From: Mycobacterium sp. GA-1199
GTDB taxonomy: Bacteria; Actinomycetota; Actinomycetes; Mycobacteriales; Mycobacteriaceae
Assembly: GCF_001500045.1 (NCBI RefSeq)
Contig: NZ_LQIX01000034.1
Coordinates: forward strand, 1-64,000
DNA: 64,000 nt
Direction: 5' to 3'
This document shows, one piece after another, positions 7,772 to 16,279 of this stretch. Position numbers and translations under genes: made by a program. The notes beneath the pieces were generated by a model. It was not told the origin of the DNA. It saw only the letters and a list, made by a program, of their open reading frames with translations, and searched no databases. Position 1 is the stretch's first letter. Each line of letters opens with the position of its first letter.

Positions 7772-9292
7772 TCAGCCGCTCGCGGCTATGTCCTCCAGGA
7801 CCGCGAACATCGTCCGCGTCGGCACACCCGTGCCGCCCTTGCCCGTGTAACCCCACGGCCCTCCCGTGTTGTACGCCGGGCCGGCGATGTCGATGTGGGC
7901 CCACTGCACACCCTCGGGCACGAACTCGCGCAGGTAAGTCCCCGCGACAAGCATGCCGGCATAGCGCGAACCGCTGACGTTGGCGAGGTCGGCGACCGTC
8001 GACTTCAGATCGTCCTTGAGTTCCTCGGGCAACGGCATCGCCCAAGCGTTCTCGCCGACCGCCTGCGAAATCCGCGCCACCCGGTCGCGGAACTCGTCAC
8101 TGCCCATGACCCCCGGAGTGCGGGCGCCGAGCGCGACGGTCTGGGCACCGGTCAGCGTCGACGTCTCGATCAGGTAGTCCGGCTTGTCCTCACCCGCGCG
8201 CACGATCGCGTCGGCCAGGATCAGCCTGCCCTCGGCGTCGGTGTTGAGCACCTCGACCGTGATGCCGCCGTACTGCGTCAACACGTCACCGGGGCGCTGC
8301 GCGGTCGCCGACGGCATGTTCTCGGCCATCGGCACCGTGGCGATCACGTCGATGGGCAGCTTCTGCCGGGCCGCCAGCACCACCGTGGCGATGACGGCCG
8401 CCGCGCCGCCCATGTCGGAGGTCATGTGGTGCATGTTCGCCGCGGGTTTGATCGAGATGCCGCCGGTGTCGAACGTAATGCCCTTGCCGACCAGCGCGAC
8501 ACGCCTGCCCCTGCGTTTGGCGCCCTTGTGCGTCAGCCGCACCAGCCTCGGCGGCCGCGACGAACCCTTGCCGACACCGATGATGCCGCCGTAACCGGCC
8601 TTCTCCAACGCCTTCTCGTCCAGGACCTCGACCGACAATCCGGCCGCCTCGCCCAAAGCCTTTGCGCGCCTGGCGAACTCGTCGGGGAACAGGTGGCTGG
8701 GCGGAGTGTTGACGAAATCGCGGGCGGTGGCGACCGCGGTCGCGATGTCGGCGGCGCGTTGCGCGGCCTCCTTGGTGCCCGACTTGGCGTCCGGAGCCAA
8801 AGCCGTGATCTCTCGCAGGCCGGCGTCTTTGGGCGCGGTCTTGTCGCTGCGGAAGTCGCTGAACCGGTATGCACCGAGAATCAGGCCCTCGACCGCCGCC
8901 GCCAGATCCACGCCCGACAGCGTGGTCAGCACCGACTCGGTGCCGTTGAGCGACCGGGCCGCCACGCCCGCCGCGCGGCGGATGACATCGGCCTGGTAGT
9001 CGTCGCGTGACTTACCGAGCCCGACGGCCAGCACGCTGCCCACCGGAAGTGACGGTGCCACGACGCGCGTGACCTGCTCGCTGCCGCCCTTGGCGCCCAG
9101 CGCCGCCAGCGCGGACTCGATCTCAGCGACCGCTGCTGCGTCGAGGGACGGGCTGGGCACGACCTTCGCCGCCGAGTCGTCGTCCCCGTTCACGACGGGA
9201 ACGATCAGCACCGAGCCGTCGGCTTTGCGTTTGGGCAGCGACGTGCTGACGGTGACGGTCGGGGTCTGATATCCAGAGGTTGCAGGGCTCAC
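7772..9292 (-). CDS. pepB: Leucyl aminopeptidase (M17)
   Basis: Zinc/manganese cytosolic aminopeptidase of family M17. 506 residues from GTG at 9292; a TTG at 9301 is also in frame but GTG with GGGA just upstream fits better. The N-terminal ~180 residues are the variable domain. The catalytic C-terminal domain shows VGKGITFDTGGISIKP (metal-binding Lys and Asp), MTSDMGGAA and the family signature NTDAEGRLILADA. A closing VPTRTMFAVLEDIA is typical of actinobacterial PepA/PepB. It lies 17 bp upstream of the end of the cyclase gene, which is on the same strand and transcribed before it, so the two may be co-transcribed. Confidence 0.96.
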   Translation of the reverse strand: MSPATSGYQTPTVTVSTSLPKRKADGSVLIVPVVNGDDDSAAKVVPSPSLDAAAVAEIESALAALGAKGGSEQVTRVVAPSLPVGSVLAVGLGKSRDDYQADVIRRAAGVAARSLNGTESVLTTLSGVDLAAAVEGLILGAYRFSDFRSDKTAPKDAGLREITALAPDAKSGTKEAAQRAADIATAVATARDFVNTPPSHLFPDEFARRAKALGEAAGLSVEVLDEKALEKAGYGGIIGVGKGSSRPPRLVRLTHKGAKRRGRRVALVGKGITFDTGGISIKPAANMHHMTSDMGGAAAVIATVVLAARQKLPIDVIATVPMAENMPSATAQRPGDVLTQYGGITVEVLNTDAEGRLILADAIVRAGEDKPDYLIETSTLTGAQTVALGARTPGVMGSDEFRDRVARISQAVGENAWAMPLPEELKDDLKSTVADLANVSGSRYAGMLVAGTYLREFVPEGVQWAHIDIAGPAYNTGGPWGYTGKGGTGVPTRTMFAVLEDIAASG

Positions 9293-9309
9293 GAATCCCA
9301 ACCCTAGCT

Positions 9310-10401
9310 TCAGCAGCCGGCGTGCAGGTCGTAGGCCGTTACCGGACCCTCGAACCCCTTGAGCGTCAACGGTTCCAGCTGAGCCGCGGGGTGCTCGGGC
9401 AGCGCGTCGCGCACATCGCGCGCGGCCAGGACCTGGCCGGGCGCCGCGGCGCTGACCAGCCGCGCGGCCAAATTGACGGGGGTACCGAAGTAGTCGCCTC
9501 CGATCGAGAGCACCAACCCGTACCCCAGACCGGCCCGAACGCCCAACCCGCTCTCGCGGGCCCTCGGATACTCGACCAGGTCGGTCGCGACCTCGACGAG
9601 CTGCTCGGGGTCAGAGTTCACCCACATCACCTCGTCGCCGATGAACTTGACCACCCGGCCGCCGTCGCTGTGCACGACATCGCTCACCGCGCCGCTGAAC
9701 TCGACCAGCAGGTCCGACAGCTCCGTGGGGCTCAGCCGCTGGGTCAGTACCGTGAACCCTGACAGGTCGGCGAACCCGACGCCGCAGGTCACCATGGCCG
9801 ACGCATCGTGGATGACGTCCTCGAAGTACGCCCTGGCGCTGGTGATGTGGTGGCGCCACACCGAGTCCATCAGCGCCGAGATGCCGGGCACGAGTGCGGC
9901 GACCGAACGGTAGGCGCGCGCGGTGGTCAATTCGTCGTGGGTGTGCGTCATCAGCAGATCCGGCTGCGCGAGTCGGATCATCGTCCCGCTGGCCTCGGCC
10001 AGGCGGGCCATCGACGCACCGACGATCCGCAGGAAGTTGAGGGCTGCGTCGGGGCCCGTCACCGCGCTGATCGTCTGCCACGACGCCAGTGCGTCCACGT
10101 CGGCGCGGCTCAGCGCGGGCACGTCGGGGCCGGAGACACGCAGACCGAGCGCCTGCCAAGCGTGGGCGAGGTCGGCGAGCGGGACGCCGAGTTGGTCGGC
10201 GGCCGCCTGCAGCGTGTAGGTGGGGGGTCCGGACCACTGCAGGACGTCGCCGGCCAGGCCGAAGAGCCGGCCGCGGCGTTCGGCCTCGACCATGTCCTCG
10301 GCGGAAAAGCCCAGCGAGTCGAGGTAGGCGATCAACCCGGCCCGCGCATGGGCGTCGGCGATCCCGGCGGCTTGCAGCGCGTCGAGGTCGACCACCTGCA
10401 C
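9310..10401 (-). CDS. Class III adenylyl cyclase (Rv2212 homologue)
   Basis: 363 residues from GTG at 10401. The N-terminal ~190 residues form a helical regulatory region with an HTH-like segment (LQAAADQLGVPLADL). The cyclase domain runs from about 205 to 360: metal-binding D212 in FADLSGFT and D256 in VKFIGDEVMW, the adenine-selecting K252, and the NLAARL motif with the transition-state Asn/Arg pair. All canonical residues are therefore present and it should convert ATP to cAMP. The M. tuberculosis orthologue is described as pH-sensing and fatty-acid stimulated; whether that holds here is inference. It is divergent from gcvT with only 39 bp between the starts. Confidence 0.93.
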   Translation of the reverse strand: MQVVDLDALQAAGIADAHARAGLIAYLDSLGFSAEDMVEAERRGRLFGLAGDVLQWSGPPTYTLQAAADQLGVPLADLAHAWQALGLRVSGPDVPALSRADVDALASWQTISAVTGPDAALNFLRIVGASMARLAEASGTMIRLAQPDLLMTHTHDELTTARAYRSVAALVPGISALMDSVWRHHITSARAYFEDVIHDASAMVTCGVGFADLSGFTVLTQRLSPTELSDLLVEFSGAVSDVVHSDGGRVVKFIGDEVMWVNSDPEQLVEVATDLVEYPRARESGLGVRAGLGYGLVLSIGGDYFGTPVNLAARLVSAAAPGQVLAARDVRDALPEHPAAQLEPLTLKGFEGPVTAYDLHAGC

Positions 10402-10440
10402 AAGTGTGCCAACTTCGCGGCCCCACTAGGGTGGATCGGC

Positions 10441-11535
10441 GTGACCGACGTGTTGAAGGGCCCGCTGGAAGACCGCCACCGCGAACTGGGTGCGAGCTTC
10501 GCCGAGTTCGGCGGCTGGCTGATGCCCGTTTCGTACGCGGGAACGGTCAGCGAGCACAACTCGACGCGCAACTCCGTCGGGCTGTTCGACGTCAGCCATC
10601 TGGGCAAGGCGTTGGTGCGCGGTTCCGGCGCCGCCGAATACGTCAATTCCGCGTTCACCAACGACCTGCGCAGGATCGGCCCCGGCAAGGCGCAATACAC
10701 GTTGTGCTGCAACGACTCCGGTGGGGTGATCGACGACCTGATCGCCTACTACGTCTCCGACGACGAGATCTTCCTGGTGCCCAACGCCGCCAACACCGCC
10801 GCGGTCGTCGAAGCGCTGCGGGAGCGCGCGCCTGCCGGCCTCACCATCACCGACGAACACCGGTCGTACGCGGTGCTCGCGGTTCAGGGACCGAAGTCCG
10901 CCGAGACGGTCGGCGGGTTGGGGCTGCCCACCGACATGGACTACATGGGCTACGCCGACGCCGAGTTCGCCGGCGTACCGGTGCGGGTCTGTCGCACCGG
11001 TTACACCGGCGAGCACGGCTATGAGCTGCTGCCGCCGTGGGACCGCGCGGGCGTGGTCTTCGACGCGCTGCTCGAGGCCGTCACGGCCGAAGGTGGTGAG
11101 CCTGCCGGACTGGGCGCTCGCGACACCCTGCGCACCGAGATGGGTTATCCGCTGCACGGCCACGAATTGTCGCCGGACTTTTCGCCGTTGCAGGCCCGGT
11201 GCGGGTGGGCCGTCGGCTGGCGCAAGGAGGCGTTCTGGGGGCGCGACGCGCTGCTGGCCGAAAAGGAGGCCGGCCCGGCCCGGCTGCTGCGCGGTCTCAA
11301 GGCCGTCGGCCGGGGAGTGCTGCGGGCCGATTTCACCGTCCTCGACGGCGACCGGCCCGTGGGGCTGACGACATCGGGAACCTTCTCTCCCACATTGAAA
11401 GTCGGCATCGGACTGGCCTTGATCGACACCGCGGCCGACATTGCCGACGGGGATCGCGTCACGGTCGACGTCCGCGGCCGCGCGATCGAGTGCGAGGTGG
11501 TCAAGCCCCCGTTCGTCGCGGCAAAAACCCGGTAG
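10441..11535 (+). CDS. gcvT: Aminomethyltransferase, glycine cleavage T protein
   Basis: Transfers the methylene group from aminomethyl-lipoyl GcvH to tetrahydrofolate, releasing ammonia. 364 residues from GTG at 10441, preceded by AGGGTGG. Conserved features include the N-terminal FAEFGGWLMPVSYAGTVSEHN, LFDVSHLGK, GGVIDDLIAYY, the substrate loop VCRTGYTGEHGYEL, and the C-terminal GLTTSGTFSPTLKVGIGLALI. The upstream open frame back to 9808 is antisense to the cyclase gene and is not part of the protein. Only 22 bp separates it from ilvE, but ilvE appears to have its own leaderless promoter. Confidence 0.96.
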   Translation: MTDVLKGPLEDRHRELGASFAEFGGWLMPVSYAGTVSEHNSTRNSVGLFDVSHLGKALVRGSGAAEYVNSAFTNDLRRIGPGKAQYTLCCNDSGGVIDDLIAYYVSDDEIFLVPNAANTAAVVEALRERAPAGLTITDEHRSYAVLAVQGPKSAETVGGLGLPTDMDYMGYADAEFAGVPVRVCRTGYTGEHGYELLPPWDRAGVVFDALLEAVTAEGGEPAGLGARDTLRTEMGYPLHGHELSPDFSPLQARCGWAVGWRKEAFWGRDALLAEKEAGPARLLRGLKAVGRGVLRADFTVLDGDRPVGLTTSGTFSPTLKVGIGLALIDTAADIADGDRVTVDVRGRAIECEVVKPPFVAAKTR

Positions 11536-11545
11536 CGCGCGGATA

Positions 11546-11551
11546 TACAAT
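11546..11551 (+). promoter_or_regulatory. Putative -10 hexamer for leaderless ilvE mRNA
   Basis: TACAAT, extended as TATACAAT, ends six bases before the ilvE ATG at 11558, so transcription would begin at the A of the start codon. No Shine-Dalgarno sequence is visible between gcvT and ilvE. Confidence 0.55.
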
Positions 11552-11557
11552 CGCTGC

Positions 11558-12664
11558 ATGACTGACGGCCCCCTCGAGTTCACGGTTGAGCGCAATGCGA
11601 ACCGGGCGAGCGACGAGGTACGGGCGTCGATCCTGGCCGATCCCGGATTCGGCCGCTACCACACCGATCACATGGTCTCGATCGAATACCGGGAGGGCCA
11701 CGGCTGGCACGACGCGCGCGTGATCCCCTACGGCCCGATCGAACTCGACCCGTCGGCGATCGTGCTGCACTATGCGCAGGAGATCTTCGAGGGCCTCAAG
11801 GCCTACCGCTGGGCGGACGGCTCGGTCGTATCGTTCCGGCCGGAGGCCAACGCGCGCAGACTGCGGACGTCGGCGCGGCGGCTGGCCATCCCGGAACTGC
11901 CCGACGATGTCTTCATCGAGTCGCTGCGCCAGCTCATCGCGGTCGACGAACAATGGGTCCCGCCCGCCGGGGGTGAGGAGTCGCTGTACCTGCGGCCGTT
12001 CGTGTTCGCCACCGAGCCCGGACTCGGTGTGCGGCCGGCGACCGAATACCGCTACATGGTCATCGCCTCACCGGCCGGCGCCTACTTCACCGGCGGTATC
12101 AAACCCGTCTCCGTGTGGCTGTCCACCGAATACGTGCGGGCTTGCCCGGGCGGGACCGGCGCCGCCAAGTTCGGCGGGAACTACGCCGCTTCGCTGCTCG
12201 CCCAGGCCCAGGCCGCCGACAACGACTGCGACCAGGTGGTGTGGTTGGACGCCGCCGAACGCCGCTATGTCGAGGAGATGGGCGGGATGAACCTGTTCTT
12301 CGTCTTCGGCAGCGGCGGGTCGGCGCGGCTCGTGACCCCCGAGCTGAGTGGCTCGATCCTGCCCGGTGTTACGCGAGATTCATTGCTGCAGTTGGCATCC
12401 GATGCTGGTTTCGCCGTCGAGGAACGCAAGATCGACGTCGACGAGTGGCAGAAGAAAGCGGCCGCGGGCGAGATCACCGAGGTGTTCGCGTGCGGGACCG
12501 CCGCGGTGATCACCCCGGTCGGCACCGTCAAGCACGCAGAAGGCGAGTTCACCATCGCCGACGGCGGGCCAGGGGAGATCACGATGGCGCTGCGCGACAC
12601 GTTGACCGGGATTCAACGAGGCACGTTCGCCGATACGCACGGCTGGATGGCCCGACTCGGCTGA
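11558..12664 (+). CDS. ilvE: Branched-chain amino acid aminotransferase (PLP fold type IV)
   Basis: Catalyses the last transamination of Ile, Leu and Val synthesis and the first of their breakdown, with 2-oxoglutarate/glutamate. 368 residues, the same length as the M. tuberculosis enzyme, from ATG at 11558. Visible motifs: HYAQEIFEGLKAYRW, the PLP lysine in GTGAAKFGGNYAASL, EEMGGMNLFFVFG, LPGVTRDS and the C-terminal EVFACGTAAVITPVG. A TATACAAT element six bases before the ATG suggests a leaderless transcript. It converges with cobS across an 88-bp gap in which I see no clear terminator. Confidence 0.97.
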   Translation: MTDGPLEFTVERNANRASDEVRASILADPGFGRYHTDHMVSIEYREGHGWHDARVIPYGPIELDPSAIVLHYAQEIFEGLKAYRWADGSVVSFRPEANARRLRTSARRLAIPELPDDVFIESLRQLIAVDEQWVPPAGGEESLYLRPFVFATEPGLGVRPATEYRYMVIASPAGAYFTGGIKPVSVWLSTEYVRACPGGTGAAKFGGNYAASLLAQAQAADNDCDQVVWLDAAERRYVEEMGGMNLFFVFGSGGSARLVTPELSGSILPGVTRDSLLQLASDAGFAVEERKIDVDEWQKKAAAGEITEVFACGTAAVITPVGTVKHAEGEFTIADGGPGEITMALRDTLTGIQRGTFADTHGWMARLG

Positions 12665-12752
12665 GCCGGGCCACCCACACCGCCGCCCTCGCGGGTACCG
12701 AAAGGCTCCGACGTCGTACTTGGCGGATTCTTGGTGACTTCTTGGAACGGGC

Positions 12753-13475
12753 TCAGCGGATGACGAGCCCTAACGCCGTGATCGTCGTCGTCACCTCGAT
12801 CGCGGCGCCGAGCACGTCGCCGGTGATCCCGCCGAAGCGCCGCACGCAGTGCACGACGAGCAGCGCGCCGCACGCGAGCCCGGCCGCGACGGCCAGTGGT
12901 CCCTGCCAGGGCCGGGGGCCCGCGAATGCGGCCAACCCGGCGGCGGCGACGCTCCACACGACGACCACGACCCAGGACTGGGTGCCTGCGACCCGGGCGC
13001 CCAGCGCACTGCCCGCCGCGGCGGGCACGCCTCGACGGCACGCCAGCACCGCCGCGACCCGCCCGCACATGAGCGCCACCACCAGCCCCAGGGCGGTCAA
13101 CCCGCCGAACGTGAAGGCCTGCGCGAGGATCACCAAGACCACCGCGGCCACGCCGAACGGGCCTGCCGAGCCGTCGCGCATCACCTCCAGTGCGCGCTGC
13201 GGCGGACCGTAACAGCCCAAACCGTCGGCGGTGTCGGCGAGACCGTCGATGTGCAGGGCACGCGTCGCGGCCACGACGACAGCCACCGCCAGCAGCCCGG
13301 CCAGCGCCCCGGGCCCGAATGCCCACGACGCCGCCCACACCGTGGCCGCCGCCAGCCCGCCGATCGCCGCACCGGCCACCGGCAACGCCGTCAAAGCACC
13401 GCGCCCGACCGCGGCCCCATTCCGAACCGGTGCGACGGTGCCGAACGCGAAAGCCCCTGTGATCGAACGGATCAC
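12753..13475 (-). CDS. cobS: Adenosylcobinamide-GDP ribazoletransferase (cobalamin synthase)
   Basis: Joins adenosylcobinamide-GDP to alpha-ribazole (phosphate), the final assembly step of cobalamin. 240 residues from GTG at 13475, preceded by GGGAGGA. It is an integral membrane protein with about six hydrophobic segments and carries the family motif HIDGLADTADGLGCYG, whose acidic residues bind the metal. The start is only 3 bp after the cobT stop, so translation is probably coupled. Several longer open frames on this strand are out-of-frame readings of the same GC-rich sequence. Confidence 0.95.
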   Translation of the reverse strand: MIRSITGAFAFGTVAPVRNGAAVGRGALTALPVAGAAIGGLAAATVWAASWAFGPGALAGLLAVAVVVAATRALHIDGLADTADGLGCYGPPQRALEVMRDGSAGPFGVAAVVLVILAQAFTFGGLTALGLVVALMCGRVAAVLACRRGVPAAAGSALGARVAGTQSWVVVVVWSVAAAGLAAFAGPRPWQGPLAVAAGLACGALLVVHCVRRFGGITGDVLGAAIEVTTTITALGLVIR

Positions 13476-13478
13476 GTG

Positions 13479-14534
13479 CTAGTCCTCCCGGGGCATGCGT
13501 GTGATCCCCGCGTCGTCGAACGTCGCCATCGACGCCAGCGTGGCCACCGCCGCCCGCACGATCGGCAATGCGACCGCTGCTCCGGTGCCCTCGCCGAGGC
13601 GCATGCGCATATCGACGATCGGCTCGAGTCCCAGCCGGTTCAGCGCCACCTCGTGGGCGGGTTCGGTGGACCGGTGCCCGGCCTGCCACCACTGTCGGGC
13701 ACCGGGTGCGAGGCGTTCGGCCAGCAGCGCCGCCGCCGTCACCACCAGGCCGTCGAGCAGCACCGGCGTCCGCCGCACGGCCGCCTGCGCGCAGAACCCG
13801 GCGATCGCGGCCAGATCGGCGCCGGCGCAGATACGCAGCAGCGCAACGGGATCGGTGAGGCTGTTGCGGCACCGGTACAGCGCGTCGCGGACCGCGGCGG
13901 CCTTGCGCGCCCAACCCGCGTCGTCGACACCGGTGCCTCTCCCGACCAACACGACCGGCTCGGTGTCCGTGAGCGCCGCGATCAAAGTCGTTGCCGGGGT
14001 GGTGTTTCCGATGCCCATATCGCCCGCGATCAGCAGGTCGGCACCCGAGTCGACCTCGTCGTCGACGATGCGCCGGCCGGCCTCGAGTGCGGCGGTGACC
14101 TCATCGGCGCTCAACGCGTCTTCGACCGTGATGTCGCCGCTGCCCCGACGCACCTTGTGCGCGCCGATCGTCGGGGAGTGCGGTTCTTCGGTGTCGACCG
14201 CGATGTCGACGACCCGCACGGTCGCGCCGGCGGCCTCGGCGAGCACGTTGATCGCCGCACCGCCGGCGTCGAAGGCGGCGACCATTTGCGCGGTGACGTC
14301 CGGCGGGTAGGCCGAAACCCCTGCCGAGGCGACGCCGTGGTCTCCGGCGAACACCACCACCCGCGGGCGCGCAAGCGGCCGTGGGGGGCACACGCCCTGG
14401 CATGACGCGATCCACACCGCGAGCTCTTCCAGCCTGCCCAGAGATCCGGGAGGCTTGACGAGTTGGTCCTGGCGTGCACGGGCGGCGGTGGCGGCCTCGG
14501 CGGCGGGTGGCTGGACGGCGGGGAAGTCCGTCAC
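13479..14534 (-). CDS. cobT: Nicotinate-nucleotide-dimethylbenzimidazole phosphoribosyltransferase
   Basis: Makes alpha-ribazole phosphate, the lower-ligand nucleotide of cobalamin, from nicotinate mononucleotide and a benzimidazole. 351 residues from GTG at 14534. Motifs: LGRLEELAVWIAS, VVFAGDHGVASAGVSAYP, GDMGIGNTTPATTL, GAGDL-like ICAGADLAAIAGF, and MRLGEGTGAAVALP, which contains the catalytic Glu of the family. GTGA at 14534-14531 overlaps its start with the cobU stop. The gene order cobU-cobT-cobS differs from M. tuberculosis, where cobU lies elsewhere. Confidence 0.96.
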   Translation of the reverse strand: MTDFPAVQPPAAEAATAARARQDQLVKPPGSLGRLEELAVWIASCQGVCPPRPLARPRVVVFAGDHGVASAGVSAYPPDVTAQMVAAFDAGGAAINVLAEAAGATVRVVDIAVDTEEPHSPTIGAHKVRRGSGDITVEDALSADEVTAALEAGRRIVDDEVDSGADLLIAGDMGIGNTTPATTLIAALTDTEPVVLVGRGTGVDDAGWARKAAAVRDALYRCRNSLTDPVALLRICAGADLAAIAGFCAQAAVRRTPVLLDGLVVTAAALLAERLAPGARQWWQAGHRSTEPAHEVALNRLGLEPIVDMRMRLGEGTGAAVALPIVRAAVATLASMATFDDAGITRMPRED

Positions 14535-15061
14535 ACCGGCTCCTTCACGGCCAGCGGCTGTCCGGCGACGACGAGCACGACCCGATCGCAGGCCGCGGCG
14601 AGCCGCTGGTTGAGCGATCCCAGCTCGTCGGCGAACCGGCGACCTGCCGTCGTCGGCGGTACGACGGTCAGCCCCACCTCGGGGCTGACGATCGCCAGCG
14701 GAGCGGGGAAGCCCCCGACCGCGTCAAGCAGCTCGTCGACGTCCGCGGCGACCGAGCCCCCAATCCACGCGCCCGCCCGGTCCATCGCCGCGGTCAGCCA
14801 TGAACCGATGTCGTCGACCAGCGTCGCGACGTGGTGCGCGCGCAATTGCGTTGCGACATCCGTGGTTTCGACGGTGGACCACCGATCCCGGCGGCGCGAT
14901 CGGTGGGCCGCTACCCGGGCCGCCCACTCGGGGTCATCGGCGGGCGAGGGTCCGGTGGCCAGGTAGCACACCGGTTGCGCGTCGGACGCCTCGTCGGCGA
15001 GCGCGGCTTCGGCCCACTGCGACTTACCCGACCGGATGCCGCCGAGCACCAGGGTGCGCAC
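14531..15061 (-). CDS. cobU: Adenosylcobinamide kinase / guanylyltransferase
   Basis: Phosphorylates adenosylcobinamide and transfers GMP to it, making the CobS substrate. 176 residues from GTG at 15061. The N-terminal P-loop is GGIRSGKSQWAE (GxxxxGKS), followed by HRSRRRDRWSTVE, whose first His is the guanylylated residue in CobU, and VVPPTTAGRRFADELGSLNQRLA, a typical C-terminal signature. It begins 5 bp after the DUF3043 gene and overlaps cobT by 4 bp. Bifunctionality is inferred from the family. Confidence 0.94.
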   Translation of the reverse strand: MRTLVLGGIRSGKSQWAEAALADEASDAQPVCYLATGPSPADDPEWAARVAAHRSRRRDRWSTVETTDVATQLRAHHVATLVDDIGSWLTAAMDRAGAWIGGSVAADVDELLDAVGGFPAPLAIVSPEVGLTVVPPTTAGRRFADELGSLNQRLAAACDRVVLVVAGQPLAVKEPV

Positions 15062-15066
15062 CGGGC

Positions 15067-15753
15067 TCAGGTGACCTTGTCGCCGCGGTTCACCTGCGGG
15101 CGCGGTGCGCGCATGCGACGCAGCTGCGAGGCGCGGCTGGCCGCGTAGAAGCCGAGCTTCCAGCCGCCTTCGGTGTTGTTCGGGAACTTCTCGTCGACCA
15201 GCCGGTTGACCCGGCGGCCGAGGATGAAGCCGTCGATCACCATGATCAGCACCAGTACGAGCATCGCGGGGGACAGTAGGCGCTGCACCTGCACCGAGGG
15301 CACCGCGAGCATCACGAAGATCAGGCCGAGCGCGGACGGCATGAACAGCCCGAGCACGTTGCGGCGGGCGTCCACCACGTCGCGGACATAACGACGCACC
15401 GGCCCCTTGTCCCGGGGGAGCAGGTAGGCCTCTTCGCCGGCCATCATCCGTTCGCGGCGCTCGTTCATCTGCTCGCGGCGCGCCGCCTTCTCCTCGCGGC
15501 GCTCCTCACGGCTCATCTTGTTGCGCATCTCCTTGCGGCGGCGACGCGCTTCGGCGGCCGTGAGCGGGGCCGGTGCCACCGGGCCGCGCTTGCGGGCCGC
15601 CTGGGTGCGCTTGGGCGTGGGCCGGCCCTTGGGCGGGGTGGTGCCCGTGGGCCTGGCGGTGTCCTGTGCCTCCTCGGCGGTGTTCTCCGACACCTCGGCG
15701 CTCGACGCGTCGGCGGTCGGCTTGTCGTCCTTCTTGCGGCCCAGCAGCTTCAC
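15067..15753 (-). CDS. DUF3043 membrane protein (Rv2206 homologue)
   Basis: 228 residues from GTG at 15753 (KLLGRKKDDK). Residues 1-~110 are hydrophilic and highly charged, with a Lys/Arg/Glu-rich helical stretch (RRRRKEMRNKMSREERREEKAARREQ is continuous with it). Two transmembrane helices follow at about 136-155 and 160-178, then a basic C-terminus. It matches the actinobacterial DUF3043 family; no function is established. It is the first gene of the cobUTS operon by position (5-bp gap), but nothing in the protein suggests a cobalamin role. A longer frame to 15942 reads through the divergent gene's leader and is not used. Confidence 0.87.
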   Translation of the reverse strand: MKLLGRKKDDKPTADASSAEVSENTAEEAQDTARPTGTTPPKGRPTPKRTQAARKRGPVAPAPLTAAEARRRRKEMRNKMSREERREEKAARREQMNERRERMMAGEEAYLLPRDKGPVRRYVRDVVDARRNVLGLFMPSALGLIFVMLAVPSVQVQRLLSPAMLVLVLIMVIDGFILGRRVNRLVDEKFPNNTEGGWKLGFYAASRASQLRRMRAPRPQVNRGDKVT

Positions 15754-15760
15754 GCCTGCC

Positions 15761-15766
15761 AGGTTA
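15761..15766 (-). promoter_or_regulatory. Putative -10 hexamer for the DUF3043-cobUTS operon
   Basis: On the minus strand TAACCT is followed by seven bases and the GTG at 15753, close to leaderless spacing. It is the best TANNNT element in the 135-bp divergent region. Confidence 0.35.
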
Positions 15767-15888
15767 CTTCCGCCGCGAGGGGCGCCACTGCCTGGGGAGG
15801 AGGCCTGGGGACAGAACTCGGGAATAGCGTCGAGACGAGGTACCGTTGATTTGTACGCGCCACGACAATGAGGCCTACAGGAGACGTA

Positions 15889-16263
15889 ATGACAGTTCAG
15901 GAAGAGTCGGCAGGAACCCCCGGGACGGCGACCGCCACCCACGGTGTGATCCTGACCGATGCCGCTGCCGCGAAGGCCAAGGCGTTGCTGGACCAGGAGG
16001 GCCGCGACGACCTGGCCCTGCGCATCGCCGTGCAGCCGGGTGGGTGCGCCGGACTGCGCTACAACCTGTTCTTCGACGACCGGTCGCTCGACGGTGACCT
16101 GTCCGCGGAATTCGGCGGCGTGAACCTGACGGTGGACCGGATGAGCGCACCGTATGTGCAGGGCGCGACCATCGACTTCGTCGACACGATCGAGAAGCAG
16201 GGTTTCACCATCGACAATCCCAACGCCACCGGCTCGTGCGCCTGCGGCGACTCCTTCAACTGA
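15889..16263 (+). CDS. erpA: A-type iron-sulfur carrier protein (HesB/ErpA family, Rv2204c homologue)
   Basis: Delivers or holds Fe-S clusters during maturation of target proteins. 124 residues from ATG at 15889, with AGGAGA six bases upstream. The three ligand cysteines of the family are present: GGCAGLRY and the C-terminal GSCACGDSF (CxC). The first ~25 residues are a variable, Thr/Ala-rich leader. An in-frame ATG-less extension to 15868 is not supported. It stands alone, divergent from the cob operon. The symbol erpA is a family-level assignment; the M. tuberculosis gene is usually left as Rv2204c. Confidence 0.9.
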   Translation: MTVQEESAGTPGTATATHGVILTDAAAAKAKALLDQEGRDDLALRIAVQPGGCAGLRYNLFFDDRSLDGDLSAEFGGVNLTVDRMSAPYVQGATIDFVDTIEKQGFTIDNPNATGSCACGDSFN

Positions 16264-16279
16264 TTTCCGACCCGGTCGG

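Noticed and set aside
7751..7788. 13-bp direct repeat ccgctcgcggcta (7751 and 7776)
   Set aside because: Only two short copies, the second within the pepB 3' end; too little to call a regulatory or mobile element.
12613..13914. 433-codon minus-strand frame over cobS and cobT
   Set aside because: Arg/Gly-rich out-of-frame reading; cobS and cobT in their own frames account for the region.
15754..15888. Cobalamin riboswitch near the cobUTS operon
   Set aside because: A gccactg and a gggagg-like run occur, but on the strand leading to the Fe-S carrier gene rather than cob, and the region is too short with no full B12 box.
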